The notes beneath the pieces are model-generated. The model ran no database searches. It saw only the letters and a list, made by a program, of their open reading frames with translations, and was not told the origin of the DNA. Positions 43,814-54,100 of a stretch of 64,000 nucleotides of DNA are shown here, one piece after another. Source of the DNA: Lachnospiraceae bacterium (lineage in GTDB: Bacteria > Bacillota > Clostridia > Lachnospirales > Lachnospiraceae); NCBI GenBank assembly GCA_910575155.1, contig CAJTDX010000002.1, forward strand, positions 186,001-250,000, given 5' to 3'. Made by a program: the position numbers and the translations under genes. Each line of letters starts with the position of its first letter. The first letter of the stretch is position 1.

Positions 43814-44452
43814 TTAATATCCCAGTTCTTCGCCAATGAGAATGACTTTGATGCGGTTTGCCTGGTTACTGCGGCGTGTGATCACGGTCTGGGCACAGAT
43901 ACATTCCGGGCTTTGGCAGTCGCTGCAGACGCCGGAAGCCGCGCAGGGGGTATTCCGCCTGAGCCGTATGGCGTTGATGGGGGAGGCTGTGTTTTTTACC
44001 CGCGTCAGCGCTGCTTCCACAGAGGGCGTAACTTTGTTCATACCGGCCAGAATTATAACGTTGGAAGGGCCGTAAATCAATGCGGCAAGGCGGTTTCCGG
44101 TACCGTCGGTATTCACCAGTTCTCCGGTAACGGAAATGGCGTTGCTGCTCATAAAGTAATAATCGGCGTTTAATGACTTGTGATAGATTTCAGACACTTC
44201 TTCTTCTGACCTGGCTTTGCTGCGGTCTAAAAGCGTGAGGTCTTCACGGCTTTGCAGAGCTTTTATCATGCCGGATTCTGTCAATGTCACAGAACCGCCA
44301 AAAGATACGGTGCTGCCGGATGCAACCATAGACAGGGCAAGTTCAGCCGCGTCTTTGGCAGTAGGGCAGTAATGGGCTTCTATCTGGCGCAGCTGCAGGT
44401 TTTTCATGGCAGTGGCAGCCAGTTTTTCATAATAGGTTTTGACTGGAGTCAT
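43814..44452 (-). CDS. LUD-domain (LutC/YkgG-like) protein, orphan
   Basis: The 212-aa protein belongs to the LUD superfamily of lactate-utilisation proteins. It shows SGSTVSFGGSVTLTESGM, then LNADYYFMSSNAISVTGELVNTDGTGNR and IYGPSNVIILAGMNKV, and ends in a Cys-rich stretch, CAASGVCSDCQSPECIC (about residues 175-191), suited to an Fe-S cluster. The lutA and lutB partners are not adjacent. ATG 44452 is chosen (AAAGGGG eight bases before it) rather than an upstream in-frame start at 44485. The exact reaction is unknown. Confidence 0.83.
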   Translation of the reverse strand: MTPVKTYYEKLAATAMKNLQLRQIEAHYCPTAKDAAELALSMVASGSTVSFGGSVTLTESGMIKALQSREDLTLLDRSKARSEEEVSEIYHKSLNADYYFMSSNAISVTGELVNTDGTGNRLAALIYGPSNVIILAGMNKVTPSVEAALTRVKNTASPINAIRLRRNTPCAASGVCSDCQSPECICAQTVITRRSNQANRIKVILIGEELGY

Positions 44453-44655
44453 ATGTAATTCCCCTTTCTTATACGTTTTCTGCATTCAGGGTAACACAGA
44501 TGAAGAAAAGAATCCAGAGTTTTCCATGGAATTTGAATTACTTTTTCAAATGTGCTATAATTCTGGGAGCGTGTTTGCGCGATGTGCGCGGCAGACAGAC
44601 GGCAGGCGTGGTTTTTGCGGCGCGTTTTAAAAACAGTGGACAGATGGAGGTAGGA

Positions 44656-46386
44656 ATGGGAGAGAGATTAAGGAAACTGGCATCGTACTACAAACCGTAC
44701 ATGCCATTATTTCTTGCAGATATGTTTTTTGCAATACTGGGCGCGGGAGTGACATTGGTGATTCCGCTGATTGTGCGTTATATCACGGACCAGGTAATTG
44801 TTTTGGAGGCGCCAGAAGCCCTCGATAAGATCATGGCGCTGGGAGTGATGATGCTTGTTTTAGTTGCCGTGGAGTGTTTCTGCAATTATTTTATTGCAAA
44901 TTACGGTCATGTGATGGGAGCTAAAATTGAATATGATATGCGGGCTGAAATCTTCGGGCATTATCAGAAATTGTCGTTTTCTTTTTTTAATAATCAGAAG
45001 GTAGGGCAGCTCATGTCCAGGATTACCAGCGATTTGTTTGACATCAGTGAGCTTTTGCATCATGGCCCGGAGGATCTGGTGATTTCTCTGATTAAAATTA
45101 TCGGCTCTTTTGTAATTCTGATTAATATTGATGTGAAACTGACGCTGGTTGCCTTTGCTTTTGTGCCGGTGATGCTGGTATACGCAGCTTACTTTAATAC
45201 CAGGATGAAGCGGGCGTTTAAGCAAAACCGGGTCAAAATTGCAGATATCAACAGTCAGATTGAGGATAATCTTTCAGGGATCCGTGTGGTAAAATCTTTT
45301 GCCAATGAAGAGGCGGAGATGGAGAAGTTCCGGGAGGGCAACCAGGGATTTCTGGCGGCGAAGAAGAACAGCTATGTGTATATGGCGGGCTATCATTCCG
45401 GGCTGGGAGCGCTTACGACCATGATTACCATTGCGGTGCTGGCGGCGGGCGCGGCGTTGATTACCCAAAAACAGGTCAGTGTGACGGATCTGATTACGTT
45501 TCTGTTGTATATCAATACGTTTACCGAGCCTGTAAAGAAATTGATTAATTTTACCGAACAGTTTCAGAATGGCTATACTGGTTATGAACGTTTCCAGGAA
45601 ATGATGGCGATTGAGCCGGATATTGAAGATCGACCGGGGGCGGTGGAACTTAAAAACGTAAAAGGAGATATTTCTTTTGAAGACGTGTCTTTTCATTATG
45701 AAGAACATACAGAGACTGTCCTGCATCATATCAACCTTGAGGTGCGGGCGGGTTCTTATATGGCGCTGGTGGGTTCTTCCGGCGCGGGCAAAAGCACGTT
45801 GTGCAGCCTGATTCCCCGGTTTTACGATGTGACGCAGGGAGCGGTTAAGATTGACGGAATGGATGTCAGGGACATTCAGTTAAAAAGCCTGCGCAGCCAG
45901 ATTGGAATTGTGCAGCAGGATGTGTATCTGTTTGTGGGAACAGTGCTGGACAATATCCGTTACGGCAGGCCCGGCGCTTCCAGAGCGGAGGTGGTCGAGG
46001 CGGCAAAGAATGCCAATGCCCATGATTTTATTATGGCGCTGCCGCAGGGATATGATACAGATATCGGCCAGCGGGGCGTGAAGCTTTCCGGCGGACAGAA
46101 ACAAAGATTGTCCATCGCCCGTGTATTTTTGAAAAATCCGCCAATACTTATTTTTGACGAGGCAACTTCCGCATTGGATAATGAAAGTGAAAAAGTCGTG
46201 CAGGAATCCTTAGAGAAGCTTGCCAAAAACCGTACTGCGTTTGTAATTGCACACAGATTGTCCACCATACGCAACGCCCAGAAAATTCTGGTGCTTACGG
46301 ATACCGGGATAGAGGAAGCGGGAACGCATGAGGAACTGCTGGAAAAAAATGGCATCTATGCAAAATTTTATTCCGACGGGAAATAA
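44656..46386 (+). CDS. ABC exporter, fused permease-ATPase
   Basis: The 576-aa half-transporter has six N-terminal membrane helices (about residues 1-320) and a nucleotide-binding domain with Walker A GSSGAGKST (about 372-380), Q-loop, signature LSGGQKQR, Walker B ILIFDEATSALD and the switch histidine in AHRLST. It should homodimerise or pair with another half. Relatives export lipids, peptides or drugs; the cargo is not deducible here. The start is ATG 44656 after GGAGG; the open frame extends upstream to 44500 but lacks a ribosome site. Confidence 0.92.
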   Translation: MGERLRKLASYYKPYMPLFLADMFFAILGAGVTLVIPLIVRYITDQVIVLEAPEALDKIMALGVMMLVLVAVECFCNYFIANYGHVMGAKIEYDMRAEIFGHYQKLSFSFFNNQKVGQLMSRITSDLFDISELLHHGPEDLVISLIKIIGSFVILINIDVKLTLVAFAFVPVMLVYAAYFNTRMKRAFKQNRVKIADINSQIEDNLSGIRVVKSFANEEAEMEKFREGNQGFLAAKKNSYVYMAGYHSGLGALTTMITIAVLAAGAALITQKQVSVTDLITFLLYINTFTEPVKKLINFTEQFQNGYTGYERFQEMMAIEPDIEDRPGAVELKNVKGDISFEDVSFHYEEHTETVLHHINLEVRAGSYMALVGSSGAGKSTLCSLIPRFYDVTQGAVKIDGMDVRDIQLKSLRSQIGIVQQDVYLFVGTVLDNIRYGRPGASRAEVVEAAKNANAHDFIMALPQGYDTDIGQRGVKLSGGQKQRLSIARVFLKNPPILIFDEATSALDNESEKVVQESLEKLAKNRTAFVIAHRLSTIRNAQKILVLTDTGIEEAGTHEELLEKNGIYAKFYSDGK

Positions 46387-46454
46387 AAAAGAGCCTCTGT
46401 TTTGGCAGTATGTTAAGACGTACGCAGTCTGGCAGATAAGGAGATAAAATTTAT

Positions 46455-47372
46455 ATGGAAATATCATTTCAAAAGATTGAGTTAAAAGACAAAGAGCTGA
46501 TAAGCGCCTACCTGGATCAGAAAGTGTACAGAAGCTGTGATCTTGTGTTTCCGAATATTTATTTGTGGAGCCGCAAGTATCCCACAAAGTATGCTGTGGT
46601 GGAGAATACGCTGATTTTTCAGGGAATTGCGGAAAATGGTGCGCCGAGCGTTACATTTCCGGCAGGAGAGCCAGAAGACGTGCGCAGGGCGCTGGAAGCG
46701 GTCATACAATGGTTCCAAAAGCAGCAGGCGTCGTTTCGTATGCATCTGGTGCAGCCGAAGGAATTTGAACTGCTGGAATCCTGGTTTCCCGGCAAATACC
46801 AGATCGATTATAACAGGGATATTGCGGATTATGTGTATGAGACAGAGAAACTGGCAAGCCTTGCCGGGAAAAAGCTCCATGGCAAACGAAATCATGTGAA
46901 TCGTTTTCTGGAACACAATCCGGAATGGGTTTATGAAGCAATCTCGCCGGAAAATGTGGAGGACTGTTTTCAGATGGCATTGAAATGGCGGGAGGAAATG
47001 CAGTGTGAAATTGACGTGGAGAAGCGGGATGAGATGTGTGTGACATTAAACGCCCTGCGCCTGATGGAAGAGCTGGGGTTAAAGGGAGGTCTTTTGAGAA
47101 CCAGACCGCAGGGGGAGGTCATTGCCTTTACGGTCGGGGAACCTTTAGGCAAAGATATGTTTGTGGTGCATATTGAAAAAGCGTTTGCGCAGATCCAGGG
47201 CGCTTATCCTATGATAAATCAGCAGTTTGTGCTCCATGAGGCGCAGAATTACAAATATGTGAACCGGGAGGAAGATACCGGCGCAGAAGGTTTGCGAAAA
47301 GCAAAGCTTTCGTACCGCCCGGTATTTCTGATCGAAAAAGGCGTGGTGACGCTTAAGGATTGTTCGCAGTAG
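46455..47372 (+). CDS. DUF2156 (MprF C-terminal-like) protein
   Basis: The 305-aa protein resembles the soluble aminoacyl-transferase half of MprF (two GNAT-like folds). Seen are YRSCDLVFPNIYLW near the N-terminus, KLHGKRNHVNRFLEHNP in the middle, and AYPMINQQFVLHEAQNYKYVNREEDTGAEGLRKAKLSYRP at the end, which is characteristic of this family. It lacks membrane helices. Stand-alone members are common in Clostridia and of unknown substrate. It starts 68 bp after the ABC transporter, probably the same operon. Confidence 0.85.
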   Translation: MEISFQKIELKDKELISAYLDQKVYRSCDLVFPNIYLWSRKYPTKYAVVENTLIFQGIAENGAPSVTFPAGEPEDVRRALEAVIQWFQKQQASFRMHLVQPKEFELLESWFPGKYQIDYNRDIADYVYETEKLASLAGKKLHGKRNHVNRFLEHNPEWVYEAISPENVEDCFQMALKWREEMQCEIDVEKRDEMCVTLNALRLMEELGLKGGLLRTRPQGEVIAFTVGEPLGKDMFVVHIEKAFAQIQGAYPMINQQFVLHEAQNYKYVNREEDTGAEGLRKAKLSYRPVFLIEKGVVTLKDCSQ

Positions 47373-47495
47373 CTGTCTGGCCGGGAATGTCTGAATGGTT
47401 ATGTCCACAGGGCATACTGTAATTCATGCCCCTGACGGGGCGGACGGACTTCGTTTGGTGATGTATGAAATATGTGAAAACAGGAGGAAAAGAAT

Positions 47496-48704
47496 ATGAC
47501 AAAAATAGATATTATTTCTGGTTTTTTAGGAGCTGGAAAGACAACTTTTATCAAAAAGATGCTGGAGGACGTCTTTAAGGGTGAGAAGATTGTGCTGATT
47601 GAGAATGAGTTTGGGGAGATTGGCATTGACGGCGGTTTTTTGAAAGATTCCGGCATTGAGATCAGCGAACTGAATTCCGGTTGTATCTGCTGTTCTCTGG
47701 TGGGAGATTTTGGCAAGAACCTGCGGGAAGTTATGGAGCGTTTCCATCCCGACCGCATTCTGATTGAGCCGTCCGGTGTGGGAAAATTGTCTGACGTGAT
47801 GAAGTCCGTACAGGAGGTGGAAGCGGAAAATGAGGTGAAACTCAACGGGCGTCTTACCGTGGTCAATACGGCAAAAGCCAAAAAGCAAATGAAAGCATTT
47901 GGAGAATTTTTTAATAATCAGATTATGTATGCCACGGTTGTAGTGTTAAGCCGGACCCAGAACGTGAAGCCGGAACAGACAGAAGAGGTGGTAAAGGCAA
48001 TCCGGGAGAAAAATCCACAGGCCGCCATCATCACCACGCCCTGGGATGAGATCGACGGAACGCAGATTTATAAACTGATGGAACACCAGAAATCATTGGA
48101 ACAAGAGCTTATGGAAGCGCATACATGCGATCATGAGCATGGACACGGCGATCATCATGACCACAACCATGAGCATGGATCAGACTGCGGCTGTCATGAG
48201 CATGACCATCATGACCACAACCATGAGCATGGATCAGACTGCGGCTGTCATGAGCATGACCATCATGACCATCATCATGAGCATGGATCAGACTGCGGCT
48301 GTCATGAGCATGACTGCGATCATCATAACCATCATGAGCATGGATCGGACTGCGGCTGTCATGAGCATGACCATCATGACCATCATCATGAGCATGGACA
48401 CGGCGATCATCATGACCACCATCATGCAGACGAAGTATTTACAAGCTGGGGGAAGGAGACGCCTCACGTATTTTCCAGGGATACCATTGAACACGCAATG
48501 AAAGTGTTCTGTGAGACAGAGGAGTATGGAACGGTTCTGCGTGCAAAAGGAATGGTTCCGGGCCAGGACGGAACATGGATTTATTTTGATATGGTAGATG
48601 GAGAATATGAGCTCAGGAGCGGGGAAGCAGATTATACCGGAAGGCTCTGCGTGATTGGTACGAATCTTGAGGAAGAAAAACTGGAAGCATTATTTGGCAT
48701 ATAA
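47496..48704 (+). CDS. CobW/COG0523-family GTPase with His/Cys repeat array
   Basis: The 402-aa metal-chaperone-type GTPase has the P-loop GFLGAGKTT (residues 9-17), ENEFGEIGID, the metal-binding GCICCSL (CxCC, about 67-71) and a CobW C-terminal domain (about 325-400). Between the domains lies a roughly 100-residue block of four near-identical SDCGCHEHD units, flanked by HGHGDHHDH units, able to bind many Zn, Ni or Co ions. The usual NKxD base-recognition motif reads SRTQ, so nucleotide preference may differ. AGGAGG precedes the ATG. It is followed 28 bp later by a second CobW-like gene. Confidence 0.92.
   Translation: MTKIDIISGFLGAGKTTFIKKMLEDVFKGEKIVLIENEFGEIGIDGGFLKDSGIEISELNSGCICCSLVGDFGKNLREVMERFHPDRILIEPSGVGKLSDVMKSVQEVEAENEVKLNGRLTVVNTAKAKKQMKAFGEFFNNQIMYATVVVLSRTQNVKPEQTEEVVKAIREKNPQAAIITTPWDEIDGTQIYKLMEHQKSLEQELMEAHTCDHEHGHGDHHDHNHEHGSDCGCHEHDHHDHNHEHGSDCGCHEHDHHDHHHEHGSDCGCHEHDCDHHNHHEHGSDCGCHEHDHHDHHHEHGHGDHHDHHHADEVFTSWGKETPHVFSRDTIEHAMKVFCETEEYGTVLRAKGMVPGQDGTWIYFDMVDGEYELRSGEADYTGRLCVIGTNLEEEKLEALFGI
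48132..48425 (+). repeat. In-frame 54-bp tandem repeat coding for His/Cys-rich units
   Basis: Full units begin at 48168, 48222, 48276 (57 bp long) and 48333, each starting CATGAGCATGGATC, flanked by partial units at 48132 and 48387. Units are nearly identical at the DNA level, which points to recent expansion and copy-number instability. Confidence 0.95.
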
Positions 48705-48731
48705 AAAGTCAGTCAGAAAGGGTGTGAGAGC

Positions 48732-49673
48732 ATGGAAATTCCGGTATATTTATTTTCCGGATTTATGGACAGCGGCAAAAGCTCCCTGATACGGGAAACT
48801 CTGATCGAGGGGGACTTCAGCCAGCAGGGAAAGACTTTGCTGATTCTGTGTGAAGATGGAGAGACAGAATTTGAGGAGGAAGAGCTGGCAAAAGTAAATA
48901 CAGTGATGGCGATGATAGAAGAGGAAGAAGCATTCACTTCTGCGAAGCTGAAAGAACTGCAGCTTGCCCATCAGCCGGATCAGGTATTTATTGAATATAA
49001 TGGAACCTGGCAGATGTCTGCTTTTCTGGAACTGGAGCTGCCAGCGGACTGGGTGCTGGTACAGTCTCTGGCCACAGTGGACGCCACGACTTTTGAAATG
49101 TATCTGAATAATATGCGCGCTATGATTATGGAACAGCTTTTTGCGGCAGATGTGGTAATTTTAAACCGCTGTGAAGACGATACCCCCAAAGGAAAATTCC
49201 GCCGTGCCATCAAAGCTGTGAACCGCAAGGCGCAGATTGCCTATGAGCGCACAGACGGCACGATTGATGAAAATGATTTGGAAGAACTGCCTTACGATCT
49301 GAATCAGGAAATTATAGATATTTCCGATATGGATTATGGAATCTGGTATATGGACGCGCTGGATGATCCCAGGAAATATGAAGGGAAGAAGGTGCGGTTT
49401 TTAGCTCTGGTTTACCGTCCGGAGAAGATGAAGAAGGGGGTGTTTGTGCCGGGGCGTTTCGCCATGACCTGCTGTGTGGACGATATAACGTTTGTGGGAT
49501 TTAAATGCAAATATGAGAAAGCAGCGGAAATAGCCCATAAATCCTGGATAACCATTACAGCGCAGATGCACTGTGAATTTGCTATGGAATATAAAGGAAA
49601 GGGGCCGGTGCTGTACGCACTGGAAATTCAGCCGGCAGAAAAACCGGAGGATGAACTGATTTATTTTAGCTGA
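48732..49673 (+). CDS. CobW-like GTPase fused to a YcgQ-type (DUF1980) domain
   Basis: The 313-aa protein starts with a CobW-like P-loop, SGFMDSGKSSLI (residues 8-19). It lacks the CxCC motif, and its base-recognition site reads NRCE. From about residue 210 it resembles the C-terminal domain of the TIGR03943/YcgQ proteins: KKVRFLALVYRP, VPGRFAMTCCVDD and GFKCKY. YcgQ works with permease YcgR and is tied to metal stress in Bacillus. So this is a fusion of a GTPase and a partner domain normally found elsewhere. It is cotranscribed with the His-rich CobW gene; metal homeostasis is the likely theme. Confidence 0.82.
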   Translation: MEIPVYLFSGFMDSGKSSLIRETLIEGDFSQQGKTLLILCEDGETEFEEEELAKVNTVMAMIEEEEAFTSAKLKELQLAHQPDQVFIEYNGTWQMSAFLELELPADWVLVQSLATVDATTFEMYLNNMRAMIMEQLFAADVVILNRCEDDTPKGKFRRAIKAVNRKAQIAYERTDGTIDENDLEELPYDLNQEIIDISDMDYGIWYMDALDDPRKYEGKKVRFLALVYRPEKMKKGVFVPGRFAMTCCVDDITFVGFKCKYEKAAEIAHKSWITITAQMHCEFAMEYKGKGPVLYALEIQPAEKPEDELIYFS

Positions 49674-49690
49674 TTGTATGGAAGGCGGTT

Positions 49691-50374
49691 ATGGTGATGG
49701 AAGCAGACAGCAGGCTGTCGGAGCGGATTGCGGACAGTATTTTGTCTATGATTACAGCGGAACAGCGGTTCTTGCCAGGCAGTAAACTGCCAAATGAAAA
49801 TATATTGTCCCAGGAACTTAAGGTAAGCCGTACCACGCTGCGGGAGGCGATCCGTATTCTTGCCACAGAAGGAATTTTGGAGATCCGGCGCGGTAAAGGA
49901 ACGTTTGTACGGGAGGATTTTAAGACAGACCGGACAAAAGAACTGTCTGGTCTTGCCATGGCAAAGGTGAACGCGAGGGATTTATATGAAATGCGTTTGA
50001 TTTTTGAGCCGGAAGCAGCTTATTATGCGGCGCTGCGCGCCACAGAAGAAGAAATTCACAGGATTCTGGCGTTAGGAGCAGAAATTGAAGAGCGGATCCG
50101 GCAGAACAAAGACCGCACAGAGGTGGAGCAGGCATTTCACAAATCAATTGCCAGAGCCACCCACAATGAATTTATGAATCAGCTTATGCCTGTGATTTAC
50201 GAGGGGATCAATAAAGGCGTCCGGCTTTCCCGTGTCCATGAGGAGGCGGTGCAGGCTACGCTTGTGGATCATAAGATATTGATGGATTTTTTGAAAGCAC
50301 GGAATGGAGAAGGGGCAAGAAACGCCATGCGCATTCACATTTTACATGCCATGGCCCAGCTTCCCATGGATTGA
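49691..50374 (+). CDS. FadR-subfamily GntR regulator
   Basis: The 227-aa protein has an N-terminal GntR winged helix (about residues 8-75: LPNENILSQELKVSRTTLREAIRILATEGILEIRRGKGTFV) and a C-terminal FCD ligand-binding domain with metal-site histidines (FHKSIARATHN, about 155-165; DHKILMDFL; IHILHAM). FCD regulators respond to organic acids and sugar acids. The neighbours are CobW-like GTPases and lepB, so its target is unclear; the hexuronate operon is far away. Two start codons, ATG 49691 and ATG 49697, are both possible. Confidence 0.9.
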   Translation: MVMEADSRLSERIADSILSMITAEQRFLPGSKLPNENILSQELKVSRTTLREAIRILATEGILEIRRGKGTFVREDFKTDRTKELSGLAMAKVNARDLYEMRLIFEPEAAYYAALRATEEEIHRILALGAEIEERIRQNKDRTEVEQAFHKSIARATHNEFMNQLMPVIYEGINKGVRLSRVHEEAVQATLVDHKILMDFLKARNGEGARNAMRIHILHAMAQLPMD

Positions 50375-50415
50375 AAACTTGTATCATCAGAAAGAATGTG
50401 AAGGAGGAACGGCAG

Positions 50416-51009
50416 ATGGGACGGCAGGACAGGTACGAAACAGAAGAAGCTATGCAGGAAGAAACAGGGGACAGGAACGGGGAGAAGCATGACAAGAGGA
50501 GAAAAATTCTGAAAGAAGTTTTTAATAATGCGGTTATGATTATGATTGCTCTGGGAGTTGGTTTTTTTCTCAATAAATATGTGGTTGCCAATGCTCAGGT
50601 TCCCACAGGATCTATGGAAACGACGGTAATGGCGGGAGACAGAATACTGGTGAATCGTTTGTCGTACGTATTTGGAGAGCCGCAGAGAGGGGATATTGTG
50701 ACGTTTATTTATCCCGACGATGGAGAAACGCTTTACCTGAAACGGATTATGGGGCTGCCGGGAGAAACCATTGCCGGAAAAGACGGCGTAATCTACATCA
50801 ATCATAAGCCTTTGGAGGAGGATTTTACCCAGGAAGTGAGCGATGATTTTGGTCCCTATACCGTCCCGGAAGGAACCTATTTTATGATGGGAGATAACCG
50901 CAATAATTCCTGGGATTCCAGGTACTGGGAACATAAATTTGTAAAAACAGAGGACATTATCGGAAAAGCGGAGATAAGCTATTTTCCGCATCCGCGTCTG
51001 TTAAAATAG
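50416..51009 (+). CDS. lepB: Signal peptidase I
   Basis: The 197-aa membrane protease removes signal peptides. It has one N-terminal membrane helix (about residues 42-60), the catalytic serine in PTGSMETTV (Ser near 70), the catalytic lysine in YLKRIMGLPGE, and GDNRNNSWDSRYW. Length fits Gram-positive type I enzymes. The start ATG 50416 follows GGAGG; the upstream extension of the frame has no ribosome site. A hairpin with ATACAGC/GCTGTAT (51021-51054) and a T-rich tail lies after it. Confidence 0.95.
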   Translation: MGRQDRYETEEAMQEETGDRNGEKHDKRRKILKEVFNNAVMIMIALGVGFFLNKYVVANAQVPTGSMETTVMAGDRILVNRLSYVFGEPQRGDIVTFIYPDDGETLYLKRIMGLPGETIAGKDGVIYINHKPLEEDFTQEVSDDFGPYTVPEGTYFMMGDNRNNSWDSRYWEHKFVKTEDIIGKAEISYFPHPRLLK

Positions 51010-51020
51010 CAGGATGAGAG

Positions 51021-51063
51021 ATACAGCCAGTTGCCAAAGGACAATGCGCTGTATTTCTTTATT
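51021..51063 (+). terminator. Weak terminator after lepB
   Basis: ATACAGC (51021-51027) / GCTGTAT (51048-51054), followed by TTCTTTATT. The loop is long (20 bases). Confidence 0.5.
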
Positions 51064-51110
51064 CTGTAAAAAAGTAATCGCTCTGAGGCAGGAATAAGAG
51101 GAGAAGAAGC

Positions 51111-54100
51111 ATGTCATTACAGTTAATTTTCGGAGGCTCCGGCAGCGGAAAATCTGATTATGTATACCAAAGAATTTTAGATCAGTCAGAGAGAGAGCCA
51201 GACTGCACCTTTTTTGTTCTGGTGCCAGAACAATTTACCATGCAGACGCAGCGGGAACTGGTGGGAAGACAGGAAAACCACAGTATTATGAATGTGGACG
51301 TGGTAAGTTTCAATCGCCTTGCTTACCGCATTTTTGACGAGCTGGGTATGGGAAATCTGAATATTTTGGAGGAGACAGGAAAAAATCTGGTACTGCGCCG
51401 GGTGGCGGAAGAACAGCAGGGTAATTTAAAACTGCTGAAGGCAAATATGAAAAAAACCGGATATATTACGGAGATGAAGTCTATTATTTCTGAGCTGACC
51501 CAATACCGGATTGCGCCGCAGCATCTGAACGCGCTGATTGAAGAGCAGAAGCATCTGCCTTCATTCCGCTATAAAATGCAGGATATTCAGACCATGTATC
51601 AGGGGTTTTTGGATTATCTGGAAGGCAGATTTATTACGGCGGAAGAATTGCTTGAAGTGTTTGCCAACGAGGCGGAACGCTCGCAGATTCTTCGAAATTC
51701 CGTGATAGTCCTGGATGGATTTACCGGGTTTACGCCAGTGCAGTATTATCTTTTAGAACGCCTCGTAAAACTTGCCAGAGACATTCTGGTGACAGTAACG
51801 CTGGATCAGAGGGAGGACCCGTATCACGACAGGGGCGTTCAGGATTTGTTTTATATGAGCAAGAAAACAGCGGCGGCTCTGACAAAAATTGCAGCCAGAC
51901 AACATGTGGACGTTGCGGAGCCGCTTTGGATTCCCCATAGCGATAAAAGCCGTTTTACAAACTCTCCGGCTTTGTTGTGGCTGGAGCAGAATTTGTTCAG
52001 GGTAAAACCGGAAGTATATAATCTGTCTGGGACGGAGCAGGCACAGGAGCAGGATATTTTTCTTTACTCTCTGGCGAATCCCCGGCAGGAGCTGGAATTT
52101 GTGGCGGGAAAAATCAGGGAGCTTGTCAGAGACAGGGGCTATCGCTATCAGGACATTGCCATTGTCTGCGGAGACGTGGAACTGTATGGAACTTATGCGC
52201 AGGAGATTTTCGATACCTTTGAAGTCCCGTTATTTTTAGACGCCAGGAAGGATATTTTATTTCATCCAATGACCGAATTTTTAAGAGGAGTTCTGCTGAT
52301 TGCGGAGCAGGATTTTTCTTATGAAGCGGTGCTGGGATATCTGCGCTGCGGCTTGTCCGGCTTTTGCATGGAAGAAATCGATTTGCTGGAAAATTATATT
52401 CTTGCAGAAAATATCCGGGGATTTCGAAAATGGCAGAAAAAATGGGTGCGCAGGGGCAGTGTCAATGATCAGGAGGAACTGGACGAGATCAACCGCCTGC
52501 GGGAACGGTTTATGGAACAGTTTACGCCGTTGCGGGAAATATTCACAGGGGGCGGGCATAGCGTGCTGGAGGAATCCAGAGTCCTCTATGAGCTTATGTG
52601 TTCCCTGGACGTGGAAGGGATGCTCAACGAGTATGAGGAAAGCTTTCAGGAACAGGGGGAGACGGCTCTTGCCAGGGAATATGCGCAGATTTATAAAACG
52701 GTGATGGATCTTTTGGATAAGATGGTGGAGCTTCTGGGAGAAGAACAGATGCGCGTCAGGGAATACCGGGAGATTCTGGAAGCGGGCCTGGAAGCGGCGG
52801 CGATTGGGATTATCCCTCCCGGCTATGACCGTGTGGTGTTCGGAGACATAGAGAGAAGCCGCCTGTCCCATATTAAGGCGCTCTTTTTTATCGGAGTGAA
52901 CGACGGGCTGATCCCCAAAATGGTGGAGCACGGAGGAATTATTTCGCAGACAGACCGGGAATTGTTTGCCGCGAATGAAATGGAACTATCTCCCACGGAC
53001 CGGGAGCGGAGTTTTATCCAGAAATTTTATCTCTACCTGAATCTGACCAAGCCCTCGGAAAAGCTGTATATTACCTGGTTTCGGGTAAATCAGGAAGGAA
53101 AAGAAAGCCGCAAATCCTATCTGGCGGCAGCGATTCAGAAAATGTTTCCGGACTTTGCGCCTCTGAGAGTGGAGGAGCTGTCAGGATTTGAGCAGATTGT
53201 AACGCCCAAAAGCAGCCGCAGATTTCTGGTGGAGGGACTGAAAAAAGCCAAAAGAGGAGAATGGTCCCAGGAATGGATGGGACTGTATCAATGGTATGAG
53301 AAACAGCCAGAATGGCGCGGGCAGCTTCTGCCATTTCTGGAGGCGGCATTTTACCAGTATCAGAAGCAGAATATGGGAAAACAGGTCACAAGAGAACTCT
53401 ATGGGAGCGTGCTGGAACACAGTGTCACCCGTTTGGAGCAGTTCAGCGCCTGTGCCTGCAGTCATTTTCTGCAGTATGGCCTCAAACTTCAGGAACGCAG
53501 CCTGGGAGAGTTTGCAGCGGTGGATATGGGAACCATGTTTCACCAGGTGCTAGAGCATTATGCGAACGCTATGGAGCGGGCGGGCTATCATTGGTTCGAT
53601 GTGCCAGAGCAAGAGCAGGAGCGGCTGATGGACGAGGCAATCGAGGAAACGCTGGGCGCCGGGTTCGACAGTCTGCTATTGCAGGAAGCGAGGACGGCAT
53701 ATCTTCTCGAGCGGATGAAACGCATTTTAAAACGAACGGTGGAAACGATTGCCGAGCAGATTCGCACCAGTCATTTTTCGCCGGAGGGCTACGAGATTTC
53801 CTTTTCCTTTGTGGAAGATTTGGAATCTGTGAATTTTATTTTAAACGATCAGGAAAAAATGCGGCTGCGGGGCAGAATTGACCGCATTGATACGCATAAA
53901 ACAGAGGACGCGGTTTATGTGAAGGTGGTGGATTACAAATCCGGCAATCAGGATTTTCAGCTTTTATCCCTGTATCATGGCTTACAGCTTCAGCTTGTGG
54001 TATATTTGAACTCCGCCATGGAGCTGCTTAAGAAAAAATATCCGCAGAAAGAGGTTTTGCCGGGGGGGATGTACTATTATCATCTGGACGATCCTATGAT

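Noticed and set aside
48132-48425. CRISPR-like periodic repeats
   Set aside because: There are no unique spacers, the repeats are contiguous, and they encode protein units in frame.
48133-48501. 122-aa ORF of repeated Met-Thr-Ile units in another frame of the His-rich gene, and its antisense counterpart
   Set aside because: It exists only because the 54-bp repeat keeps all frames open; the CobW frame has the ribosome site and conserved domains.
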